NCBI GenBank assembly: GCA_036399775.1
Contig: DASWMJ010000037.1
Span: forward strand, 1-64,000
Length of the DNA: 64,000 nt
Direction: 5' to 3'
Source: JADMIH01 sp036399775
GTDB taxonomy: Bacteria > Chloroflexota > Chloroflexia > QHBQ01 > JADMIH01
Below the pieces are notes generated by a model. The model saw only the letters and a program-made list of their open reading frames with translations, did not search any database and was not told the origin of the DNA. Made by a program: the position numbers and the translations under genes. This document shows, piece after piece, positions 25,356 through 33,136 of this stretch (positions are counted from its first letter, which is position 1; the number at the start of each line of letters is the position of its first letter).

Positions 25356-27143
25356 ATGGAGACCACAAACACAGAGATAACGCCAGCGACACAAGAAATA
25401 CGCCCGGCGGCGCAACCGGCGCGTAAGCAGATGAGTCTGCGCGGCGGCTTCGGCGCGGGCGTGGGCGCGGCCATAGTGATGATGATAGTCATGGCGATAT
25501 TGCGCTTCACCTCCAACACCATCTCCATACCCGAACTGATGGAGGAGAGCCTGGTACGCCTGGCGGGGGGCCAGTTAGAGTCTTACCTCATCAATGCGCT
25601 CGGCGTGGGGGGCAAGGCCCTGCTGCTCGTCACCATCGTGGAGGGCACTCTGCTGCTGGGCGGCCTGCTTGGTTTATTGTTTGCTCGCTTCTGGCCTGTA
25701 CACCGCTCGATGCACGGCTGGCGCTGGTTCTCCGGCCTCCTATTCGGCCTGATAGTGGGCGCGTTCCTGAACGTGGTCTTCCTGCCGTTGGTGCAGCAGG
25801 GCTTCTTCGGCTCGACCGCGCTACAGGCTACAGCCCCACCCGAAATCTCGCAGGCGCTATATGGCAACAGCATCGCGCCCTGGGGGGTGCCTGTGGCCCT
25901 CAACATGTTCATCCTCAGTATCGCGTTCGGCCTTACCCTGGTGAATCTCCTACCCTGGCCGCGCACCGAACCTGCTGTGGCTACTGGACAGGTTGCCGCA
26001 GTTGAGCCTGCGACCACTGGCACCGTGGGGCGGCGCGGCTTCGTGAGGGCACTGGGTGGGGGCACCGCGCTGGCCCTACTGGGTGGCGGCGCGCTCTGGT
26101 ACCTCATCAAGGAAGCTATTGCTGCGCCTCCCGTCGCAGGGGTACAGGTGGTAGAGGGCAGCGCGGGGCAGCCAGGCGGCGGGCCGGACCCTACGCAGCA
26201 AGCTATGGCGCAGGCCACCCAGGAGGCTATAGACGCCGGCGCGCCGGAGGGCTTCCAGGGCGTGAAACCTCTGCTCGTGCCGGAAGTAACGCCCACCGAC
26301 AGTTTCTATATCACCACAAAGAACTTTCTGGACCCCACAGTGGACGGCAATACCTGGACGCTCAGCTTCAAAGGCCTGGTAGAAAACCCCTATTCTATCA
26401 CTCTCAAAGAATTGCAGGCGATGAAATCGGAGGACCGGGTGGAGACCCTGGCCTGCATAAGCAACCCGGTCGGCGGCTCCCTCATAGGCAACGGGCGCTG
26501 GAAGGGCGTAAGCTTTGCCGATCTGATAAAGAGGGCCAAACCGAAGTCGGGCGTGGTTGACGTAATAGTGCGCGGGGCAGACGGCTACAGTGACAGCTTC
26601 ACGCTAGATGTTGCGATGGAAAATAACTGTCTGCTGGCTTATGAGATGAACGGCGCGCCCCTCAACCAGAAACACGGCTACCCTGCCCGACTGCTTGTAC
26701 CCGGCATATTCGGTATGAAGAACTGCAAATGGATAAACGAAGTCGAACTGGTGAGCATAGACTACAAAGGCTACTGGCAGAACCAGGGTTGGAGCGACCC
26801 CGCGCCTTACCTGACGATGTCGCGCATAGACTACCCTGACAAAGATCGCATCGAAGCTAAGCCGGTCTACATAGGCGGCATAGCCTTCGCGGGAGACCGG
26901 GGCATCAAGCGGGTGGAAGTGAGCACCGACGATGGGCAGACCTGGAACGACGCCGACCTGCGCCCCACCATGAGCGAGTACGCCTGGGCGCAGTGGACCT
27001 ACCCCTGGAAGCCTGAGCCGGGCCAGTACACCCTGCAGGTGCGCGCCACCGATGGCAAGGGCGAGGTCCAGACCTCCCAGGTGGCGAACACCTACCCCGA
27101 CGGCGCGACGGGCTATCATTCAAGAAAGGTGCGCGTGAGTTAA
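25356..27143 (+). CDS. Membrane-anchored sulfite-oxidase-family molybdopterin oxidoreductase
   Basis: A 595-residue protein. Four hydrophobic segments near the N-terminus (AAIVMMIVMAIL, ALLLVTIVEGTLLLGGLLGL, WFSGLLFGLIVGAFLNVVFL and VPVALNMFILSIAFGLTLV) are followed by a twin-arginine-like motif (VGRRGFVRALGGG, Arg226-227) and another hydrophobic stretch. The rest is a sulfite-oxidase molybdopterin domain with the expected Mo-coordinating Cys367 in ETLACISNPVGG, then a C-terminal dimerisation-type domain (VEVSTDDGQTWNDADL, YPWKPEPGQYTLQVRATDG). GGGAGG six bases before ATG 25356 chooses this start over 25323. The redox partner and substrate are unknown. Confidence 0.85.
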   Translation: METTNTEITPATQEIRPAAQPARKQMSLRGGFGAGVGAAIVMMIVMAILRFTSNTISIPELMEESLVRLAGGQLESYLINALGVGGKALLLVTIVEGTLLLGGLLGLLFARFWPVHRSMHGWRWFSGLLFGLIVGAFLNVVFLPLVQQGFFGSTALQATAPPEISQALYGNSIAPWGVPVALNMFILSIAFGLTLVNLLPWPRTEPAVATGQVAAVEPATTGTVGRRGFVRALGGGTALALLGGGALWYLIKEAIAAPPVAGVQVVEGSAGQPGGGPDPTQQAMAQATQEAIDAGAPEGFQGVKPLLVPEVTPTDSFYITTKNFLDPTVDGNTWTLSFKGLVENPYSITLKELQAMKSEDRVETLACISNPVGGSLIGNGRWKGVSFADLIKRAKPKSGVVDVIVRGADGYSDSFTLDVAMENNCLLAYEMNGAPLNQKHGYPARLLVPGIFGMKNCKWINEVELVSIDYKGYWQNQGWSDPAPYLTMSRIDYPDKDRIEAKPVYIGGIAFAGDRGIKRVEVSTDDGQTWNDADLRPTMSEYAWAQWTYPWKPEPGQYTLQVRATDGKGEVQTSQVANTYPDGATGYHSRKVRVS

Positions 27144-27151
27144 CCCTAAAC

Positions 27152-27203
27152 ATTGCTCTAACTAAAATTGGCTCCCATGGGAGCCAATTTTAGTTAGAGC
27201 AAT
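27152..27203. terminator. Perfect 52-bp palindrome, probable terminator
   Basis: Two 26-base arms meet with no spacer, just downstream of the molybdopterin oxidoreductase stop codon. There is no following T-tract, but the arm contains A- and T-rich parts around a ggctccc/gggagcc core. A terminator or mRNA 3' end stabiliser is likely. Confidence 0.65.
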
Positions 27204-27217
27204 CAAGCCCTCAAAGT

Positions 27218-27247
27218 TAGACAAAGCGCGAAAGCGTGTGCTATAAT
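27218..27247 (+). promoter_or_regulatory. Candidate promoter for the acyl-CoA dehydrogenase gene
   Basis: TAGACA (27218-27223), an 18-base spacer and a consensus TATAAT (27242-27247), 105 bases before the ATG. Seven-base repeats (ccctgac type) occupy the leader between 27307 and 27333. Confidence 0.55.
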
Positions 27248-27351
27248 CGAGGGATTAGTGTTCTTTTTCACATTGCATAATAACCAACATTGTAAAGTTA
27301 TAACTGGTCCCTGACCCTTGATCCCTGACCTCAATGAGGAGGCCCTTCCTG

Positions 27352-28521
27352 ATGGACTTCGAGCTTTCCGACGAGCACAAGCTATTCCGCAACACCGTGC
27401 GCGACTTCGCCGAGAACGAGGTCGCCCCTGGCGCGCTAGAGCGCGACAAGACCCACGAGTTCCCCCACGACATAATCGACAAGATGGCGGGCATCGGCTT
27501 GATGGGCGTGCCTTTCCCCGAAGAGTACGGCGGCGCGGGCTTCGACACCCTGGCCTATGCCATAGCCGTCGAAGAGATCTCGCGGGCGGATGGCTCGCTT
27601 GGCCTCACCCTGGCCGCACACACTTCGCTGGGCGCGTCTCCCTTCTACCTGTTCGGCACCCCTGAACAGAAGGAGAAGTACCTGACCCCCCAGGCGCAGG
27701 GCAGGATGATAGGCGCGTTCGGCCTCACCGAGCCGCACGCAGGCTCCGACGCGGGCGGCACCAAGACGGTAGCCTACCGAGACAACGGCGATTGGGTCAT
27801 CAACGGCTCGAAGCTCTACATGACATCGGGGCGGGTGGCGGGCGTAATGGTCATCACGGCCAAGACCGACCCCAACGCAACAGGCTCGCGGGGCATCACC
27901 AACTTCATAGTGGAGAACCCGGCCGAGGGCCTCTCCTTCGGCAAGGACGAAGACAAGATGGGCCTGCGCTCGTCTATCACCTCGCCCGTCTTCTTCGAGA
28001 ACGTGCGCGTGCCCGAAGAGAACATCCTGGGCACGCCCGATCACGGCTTCAAGCAGTTCCTGGAGGTGCTGGACGGCGGGCGCATCTCTATCGGCGCGAT
28101 GGCGGTGGGCCTCGGCCAGGCCGCGCTCGACGCCGCCCTACGCTACAGCAACGAACGCCAGCAGTTCGGCCAGCCCATCTCCAACTTCCAGGCCGTACAG
28201 TTCATGCTCGCGGATATGGCTATGAAGCTGGAAGCCGCCCGCCTGATGGTCTACAAGGCCGCCGTGCTCAAAGATAACAACAAGCCTTTCACGAAGGAAG
28301 CGGCGATGGCAAAGCTCTTTGCGTCGGAAGTGGGCGAGGAAGTGTGCCACAAGGGCATCCAGGTGCATGGCGGCTTCGGCTACATCACCGAGGCTCACGT
28401 GGAGCGCTACTACCGCGATGTGCGCCTCACCGAGATAGGCGAGGGCACCAGCGAAATCCAGCGCCTGGTGATCGCCCGCGAAGTCCTGAAGGAAGCGAAG
28501 CGGTCAATGGTGGCTGTGTAG
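27352..28521 (+). CDS. Acyl-CoA dehydrogenase
   Basis: FAD enzyme of fatty-acid or branched-chain acyl-CoA oxidation that forms the 2,3 double bond and passes electrons to ETF. The 389-residue product has the usual three-domain form: DFELSDEHKLFRNTVRDFAE at the start, the FAD/substrate loop FGLTEPHAGSDAGG, LYMTSGRVAGVMVI, and the C-terminal HGGFGYITEAHVERYYRD followed by IGEGTSEIQRL. Glu in IGEGTSE is in the catalytic position seen in short/butyryl-type enzymes. GAGGAGG lies about ten bases before ATG 27352, which is preferred over ATG 27334, which overlaps that site. Chain-length specificity is not predictable. Confidence 0.92.
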   Translation: MDFELSDEHKLFRNTVRDFAENEVAPGALERDKTHEFPHDIIDKMAGIGLMGVPFPEEYGGAGFDTLAYAIAVEEISRADGSLGLTLAAHTSLGASPFYLFGTPEQKEKYLTPQAQGRMIGAFGLTEPHAGSDAGGTKTVAYRDNGDWVINGSKLYMTSGRVAGVMVITAKTDPNATGSRGITNFIVENPAEGLSFGKDEDKMGLRSSITSPVFFENVRVPEENILGTPDHGFKQFLEVLDGGRISIGAMAVGLGQAALDAALRYSNERQQFGQPISNFQAVQFMLADMAMKLEAARLMVYKAAVLKDNNKPFTKEAAMAKLFASEVGEEVCHKGIQVHGGFGYITEAHVERYYRDVRLTEIGEGTSEIQRLVIAREVLKEAKRSMVAV

Positions 28522-28535
28522 TCGTTTGCTTTAGA

Positions 28536-28586
28536 GAACAAGTATCAAAAAGGGCTGCCTGGGGCAGCCCTTTTTGATACTTGTTC
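28536..28586. terminator. Bidirectional terminator hairpin
   Basis: Twenty-four-base perfect arms with a three-base loop; a gggctgcc core is followed by a five-T run on one strand and a matching A run on the other. It separates the convergent acyl-CoA dehydrogenase and LysM/M23 genes. Confidence 0.88.
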
Positions 28587-28591
28587 AACTC

Positions 28592-30721
28592 TTATTTGTT
28601 CAGGTAGGATAGCGGATTGCGGTAGTTGCGCCCGCTGCCTACCTTTACCATGAAGTGTACGTGGGGGCCTGTGGAACGGCCCGTCGAGCCGATATTGCCG
28701 ATCACCTGCCCGCGAGCCACATACTGGCCCACGTAGACCGGGGGCTGGCGGATCATGTGGCCGTAGATGGTGGTCAGGTTGTTGCCGTGGTCTATCATCA
28801 CGCAGTAGCCGAGGCCGTCTGTGCGCCAACCCGACCAGATCACTTTGCCTGCGTCGGCGGCGTGGATGGGCGTGCCCGCACGGGTAGCTATATCCAGTCC
28901 GTTATGCCTGCCACTGAAGTATTGCGTTATTCTCCCCTGCACCGGCCATACCATCTTTCCGGTCGCCTTCTGTGGGGAGTTGGCTTTGGGCTGGGGCTGC
29001 GGCTCGACCTTTGGCTTGGGTGGCGGCTCAGGCTTGGCCGGGGCCTTCTTCGCAGGGGCTTTGGGCGCGGCAGGCGCAGGCTGAGGCTCTTCACGCGAAG
29101 GGGGCCGGACTGCGTTGCGAGAGCTAGGCTCTACGCGAGCGGCAACCACGATTTCAGGCTCATAGGGCCTGCCGCCCGGCACCATGATTACCTGGTCTAC
29201 TTGTAATTTGCTTTCGACAGACAGGCGGTTGGGCGCATAATCGAGCACCATCTGGGGCGTAACGCCGTAGCGGTCTGCTATTGCGTTGATGGTATCGCCC
29301 GGCTTTACCTTGTGCTCGATGCCCACCACAGGCAGGATGCGTATCTGCGAGCCTATCTGCAAGCTGTCAGGGTCGGGTATGTCGTTGCTGTTGATGATGG
29401 TGGGCACGTCCACGCCGAAGCGAGCGGCGACGCTCTTCAGGATGTCGCCGGGGCGTACCGTATAAGTGATAACCGCCTCACGCGGGGGCATCATGCCGCC
29501 GGGCACGACCAGGGCCTGCCCTGCCTTCACCACTCCACCCGCGATGTTGTTGGCCGCAAACCCGGTGATGGCGCTGGGCTCTACCTGGTAATATCGTGCT
29601 ATGCCTTCGAGGGTGTCGCCTTCCTGGGCCACGTAGTACATGCCGTCAACAGGCGGTATTACCAGCACGCGCCCTGCCTCAAGGTCTTCCTGTACGTCGT
29701 AGATGCCGTTCGACCCCATGATGGTCTCAGGCATGACGTTGTACTCGTTGGCAAGCCCCCTGATGGTATCGCCCTGGGCTACGGTGTAGCGCACGATCGT
29801 GCCTACGTTCTTATTTGCGCTGGGTTCAGGCTGTTGGTCCTGGCCCGAAGGCTGGACCGGAGGTAGCACCTTAGAGTTGGCGGCTGCGTCGGCCCCGCCA
29901 AGCTCCGTGCGCGGGAGGGTAATCTCAAATTCGAGGCTGTCTATGGATGGGCTGCCGTCGTCCGCGTGCTCGTGGTCGTCCTCGTCAAAGTGATCGGTGC
30001 CCGTGTAGGCATCCACCGCTTGGAGGCCGTTGGGGTAAGCGCCCTGCACCGTCAGCGACTTGAAGCCGCCGAAGCCCACGAGCGCGCCCACGACCAGCAC
30101 GATAACGATGTGTGTGGCGTAACGGGTAGCCCACCGGGCGGCGGCACGCTGGGAAACATGCAGCGATTCGCCCTCGCCGGGCAGGGCCAGCGCCCTCGGA
30201 CCATCTTCTATGTTGATGAGGAGGTTCGCCTGCGTGCGGGCGGTCTGCAAGTGGTAGGAAGCGCGGGCGAGGCTGCGGCTCAAGCCGGTCTGAGGAACAT
30301 CCTTTACGTCCTCCGGCTCAGACGCGCTTAGAGAGCCGGGAACTATGGATAAAGATTGCGAGGTGCCCGTAGCCGCCTGGCTCCCGTGGGAGAGTTGCCT
30401 GGCGTCATGCCGGGTGCGGCCAGGCTTGAGCGCCTGATCTGCCGTGGGGCCTGCGACGCGCCCCCTGGCGTGGTTGCGGGTCGCGCCCGATGAGGAGATG
30501 ATGTGGGGGTGGCCGTCGCCTGTTGGCTGGTTTAGGAGGGAGTGGAGACCCTGCTGAGCATCATTGATTGCCTGGAGCTTGCGTTGCTCCGATTTCGACT
30601 TGGCACGACGGAGTGGCGGACGGGTTGCTTTCGCGCCGGGAGATAGCTCCTCGGCATCACGCGGAAGGTCCTCAGCTCTATTCTCCGGACCCTTACCCCA
30701 CGAGGGAAGGTTAGAAGACAT
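28592..30721 (-). CDS. LysM-repeat and M23 peptidase membrane protein
   Basis: Cell-wall hydrolase of 709 residues. The first 200 residues are charged and without recognised domain, probably cytoplasmic. A single TM segment is near residue 210 (HIVIVLVVGALVGFGGF). Four LysM repeats follow (YTVAQGDTIRGLANEYNV, YVAQEGDTLEGIARYYQV, YTVRPGDILKSVAARFGV, HKVKPGDTINAIADRYGV), then a Pro/Lys linker. The C-terminal M23 endopeptidase domain has GLDIATRAGTPIHAADAG and GPHVHFMV carrying metal-binding residues. LysM repeats bind glycan and M23 enzymes cut peptide cross-links. The start is an ATG preceded by GGAGGAAA. The long cytoplasmic N-terminus is unusual for the family. Confidence 0.9.
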   Translation of the reverse strand: MSSNLPSWGKGPENRAEDLPRDAEELSPGAKATRPPLRRAKSKSEQRKLQAINDAQQGLHSLLNQPTGDGHPHIISSSGATRNHARGRVAGPTADQALKPGRTRHDARQLSHGSQAATGTSQSLSIVPGSLSASEPEDVKDVPQTGLSRSLARASYHLQTARTQANLLINIEDGPRALALPGEGESLHVSQRAAARWATRYATHIVIVLVVGALVGFGGFKSLTVQGAYPNGLQAVDAYTGTDHFDEDDHEHADDGSPSIDSLEFEITLPRTELGGADAAANSKVLPPVQPSGQDQQPEPSANKNVGTIVRYTVAQGDTIRGLANEYNVMPETIMGSNGIYDVQEDLEAGRVLVIPPVDGMYYVAQEGDTLEGIARYYQVEPSAITGFAANNIAGGVVKAGQALVVPGGMMPPREAVITYTVRPGDILKSVAARFGVDVPTIINSNDIPDPDSLQIGSQIRILPVVGIEHKVKPGDTINAIADRYGVTPQMVLDYAPNRLSVESKLQVDQVIMVPGGRPYEPEIVVAARVEPSSRNAVRPPSREEPQPAPAAPKAPAKKAPAKPEPPPKPKVEPQPQPKANSPQKATGKMVWPVQGRITQYFSGRHNGLDIATRAGTPIHAADAGKVIWSGWRTDGLGYCVMIDHGNNLTTIYGHMIRQPPVYVGQYVARGQVIGNIGSTGRSTGPHVHFMVKVGSGRNYRNPLSYLNK

Positions 30722-31171
30722 TTACCAGGTTTCCTCCTAGTTTGTAAACGGTTTTGGAAGGCCACATAGGGCCTCCGGGGCGGAACGTGTTGCAACGGTG
30801 AGAGGTCTACGGCAATGCCGCATACCACAAGAGAGACGTAGTGTATCCGCGCCCGTGATACCCTGCATGCGTGATGAACACAGGTGCAGGGCGGCTGCAT
30901 TCCGCAGCGCAAGACACATGGTACCCAATTGTGGAAAACTTTGTCAAGCCGTGTGGCGCGGCCTGGGCGGCTATTTACGGCAAAAATACGGTAAATGAAG
31001 TAGCTTGCGCCCTTCCAACGTGTAGGGTATGTGGAAACGTTAGGGGTTAGGGGTCGGGGGTCAGGAATAGAGCGTGCGCTGAAGCAATTTTGTCGATAAA
31101 CTACTCAGGGTAACTAAGTGTACCTAAAGTGGACAGGTATTGATACTGTATTCGCTATTTCGGAGGCTGGT
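30722..31171. other. 450-base intergenic region
   Basis: Holds the leader of the LysM/M23 gene and, near 31043-31071, a short block of ttagggg-type heptamers. Otherwise no gene or strong promoter pair is seen. Confidence 0.5.
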
Positions 31172-31264
31172 ATGAAGGCTCTAAAACGGGTGCGCTCTAT
31201 TCGCTATGCAGTACTAATTATTGTTGGAGCAACGGCCTCGTTGATCGCGCCCATTGAGAATTAA
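31172..31264 (+). CDS. Candidate 30-residue membrane peptide
   Basis: ATG at 31172 with a perfect GGAGG (31162-31166) five bases upstream, and TAA at 31262-31264. The peptide has a basic N-terminus (MKALKRVRSIRY) followed by one hydrophobic segment (AVLIIVGATASLIAPI). Such a short reading frame can arise by chance; the ribosome site and the basic-then-hydrophobic layout are the only support. It converges with the AlbA_2 gene. Confidence 0.4.
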   Translation: MKALKRVRSIRYAVLIIVGATASLIAPIEN

Positions 31265-31291
31265 CTACTAGTATTTGACTAAGTTTCGCTG

Positions 31292-32560
31292 TCAAATTTG
31301 TACTCGCTCCTGTATTCCCTGGAGAACTGCTAGAGGTGCAGTGAAGTTAGAAAAGCGCAAAAGAATTTGTTTTACCGCATGGAGTGCTAGCTCCTTAGGA
31401 GTAGCAACCAGTTCCTCACGGGAGAAATCTTGTTTGTAGGTGTAATCAGGAATAGCACTGGTGTGGGGTAGAAACAACGAACCAGCACCTGCTTCATACT
31501 TAAGCTGCCGGTTCTGGATACCCATGACTTGAATCTCCATATGTATACTACTCAGCATCTGATAGAGATCACTCACTGCAAGCTGAGAAGCAAACACGAA
31601 GATACCCGTAACGAGAGTAACAGCACTTTCAAACATCAATACCTCTCCAGGTTGCCAATGCCTATTATCATTACGCCAATCTTCCCACATGCCGAAATAA
31701 TCAGTAAACTGCGCACTTTGATAGAAACGCCAGACTTCAGGGGCGCTGGGTTTGTTGAGTTCCTCCATTATCCAATCGTTCCCTACAATAGGATTCGCCA
31801 GCACCAGCGGAAAATACCATCCCCCAAGATTTACTGACCTGTTCATTAGTAAAGGCAGTAAGGACGCCATATCTGTTACACGTTCTCTAGCAAAGGTTGA
31901 AGGTCTGATTGTAACTTTCCAGTGCCCACGCGGCTGAAGTTGTTCAAGCAAGCCGCCCTCCCAACCTTGGTGTTGCTGGTCGAAAAGTGCTTCGTCTTGT
32001 GCCTGCACGACTTCTGAAATACTAATGCCCCCAGTTTGCATTTGCCCAAGGAACCGTTTAATACCCTTCTCAGTTGCCAACTCGATTAAGTCACGCATAT
32101 CCGCATGCGAGGGTATCTCCGCGGTTTCAGGCCTTCGACGGCTACGCACATAGCAAGCGCCTTCTCTTAACACAGGGTCGTTGTCCCTCCTACACAGAAC
32201 GGGTATGTCCGAGAATTCGTCTATATTTAAGAGGACGAAGCGTTGCTCATTATGTACACGAACTTCGAGCCGAAAGCTTATTGGAGGATCCGCATACAGC
32301 GCAAATAGTGTAGAAACATCATCATACCTCCAAGTCGCCAGTTCGACATCGCTCAGACCTGTAGGGGTGAAGGCTCCATTTTGCTCATCAATGCCAATTA
32401 TGATTAGTCCACCAGTGCGTCTATTTGACATGCTCAAAGCGGCACGCACAACTTTCGCTGCTAACTGCCGATCCGTACGCAGACCTGGACCCTTAACCTC
32501 AATGCCACGTTGTTCGTGAACAAGAAGAGCAATTAATTCGGAGAATTGTTCATCAGTCAT
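31292..32560 (-). CDS. AlbA_2-domain (Schlafen-like) putative regulator
   Basis: A 422-residue protein. Residues 10-150 form an AlbA_2 domain: EQRGIEVKGPGL, ALSMSNRRTGGLIIIGID and CYVRSRRRPETAEI follow the E-x-K, glycine-rich and Y-x-R pattern of this putative nucleic-acid-binding fold. The C-terminal 270 residues have no recognised domain. Such proteins are common near mobile DNA and defence genes. Base composition is clearly more AT-rich than in most neighbours, which suggests transfer. Whether it is a transcription factor or a nuclease cannot be decided here. Confidence 0.65.
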   Translation of the reverse strand: MTDEQFSELIALLVHEQRGIEVKGPGLRTDRQLAAKVVRAALSMSNRRTGGLIIIGIDEQNGAFTPTGLSDVELATWRYDDVSTLFALYADPPISFRLEVRVHNEQRFVLLNIDEFSDIPVLCRRDNDPVLREGACYVRSRRRPETAEIPSHADMRDLIELATEKGIKRFLGQMQTGGISISEVVQAQDEALFDQQHQGWEGGLLEQLQPRGHWKVTIRPSTFARERVTDMASLLPLLMNRSVNLGGWYFPLVLANPIVGNDWIMEELNKPSAPEVWRFYQSAQFTDYFGMWEDWRNDNRHWQPGEVLMFESAVTLVTGIFVFASQLAVSDLYQMLSSIHMEIQVMGIQNRQLKYEAGAGSLFLPHTSAIPDYTYKQDFSREELVATPKELALHAVKQILLRFSNFTAPLAVLQGIQERVQI

Positions 32561-32610
32561 ATTATTTACCCAGTGGCACTCATGACCGTCAGACGATTAC
32601 GCTAATCGGC

Positions 32611-33135
32611 TTATCGCAACGTCCGCGACAACCGCGTGATAGCCGCCAGGTGGTGGTCGTCGTGCTCGGCGACGAAGTAGGCCATGTCGACCACGCGCAT
32701 AGGCTTGTTCAGGCGCGGGTGGATGGCTGTACGGCCTGCCATCTCGGCATTCATCGCCTCCAATCGGGCGACGAAGCTCATGCGGGCGGCGCGGAAGGCG
32801 TCCAGGAGGTTCTCTACTGTGTTGGCGTTGTGGTCGGCCTCGTAGGTCTTCTTGTTCGTCATGTCAGCCGCGCGGAGGGCATCTACGCCCGCCTCGTAGT
32901 CTTCCAGCCTGCCTTCGTGCAACTCGTCCAGATCGTGCAGGTGGCCGACGTGCTCCTGTATGGACCACTCATCGCCCGGCCTACCCGGCCTGCGCGTTAG
33001 AATTTCGGGCGGGCAGGCGCGCACCAACTCCTCCAACCTGGCGGGCGTGCCCCGCACCCTCTCGATGATGTTGGGGAACGCCTCAACCGGGAAGTTGAAC
33101 TCGAACTTGATGTCTATCCAGTGTAGCTCTTCCAT
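32611..33135 (-). CDS. DinB-family protein
   Basis: A 174-residue four-helix-bundle protein of the DinB/YfiT type, often metal-dependent enzymes acting with low-molecular-weight thiols. Candidate metal ligands are the histidines in QEHVGHLHDLDELH and AEHDDHHLAAI. It begins one base after the herA stop codon, with GGAGAG just upstream of ATG 33135, so it belongs to the herA transcript. A TTG start four codons earlier is less likely. Confidence 0.75.
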   Translation of the reverse strand: MEELHWIDIKFEFNFPVEAFPNIIERVRGTPARLEELVRACPPEILTRRPGRPGDEWSIQEHVGHLHDLDELHEGRLEDYEAGVDALRAADMTNKKTYEADHNANTVENLLDAFRAARMSFVARLEAMNAEMAGRTAIHPRLNKPMRVVDMAYFVAEHDDHHLAAITRLSRTLR

Positions 33136-33136
33136 C

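Noticed and set aside
30945..31040. Two TGTGGAAA sequences as DnaA boxes or an origin
   Set aside because: Only two weak matches, no AT-rich unwinding region and no dnaA/dnaN nearby.
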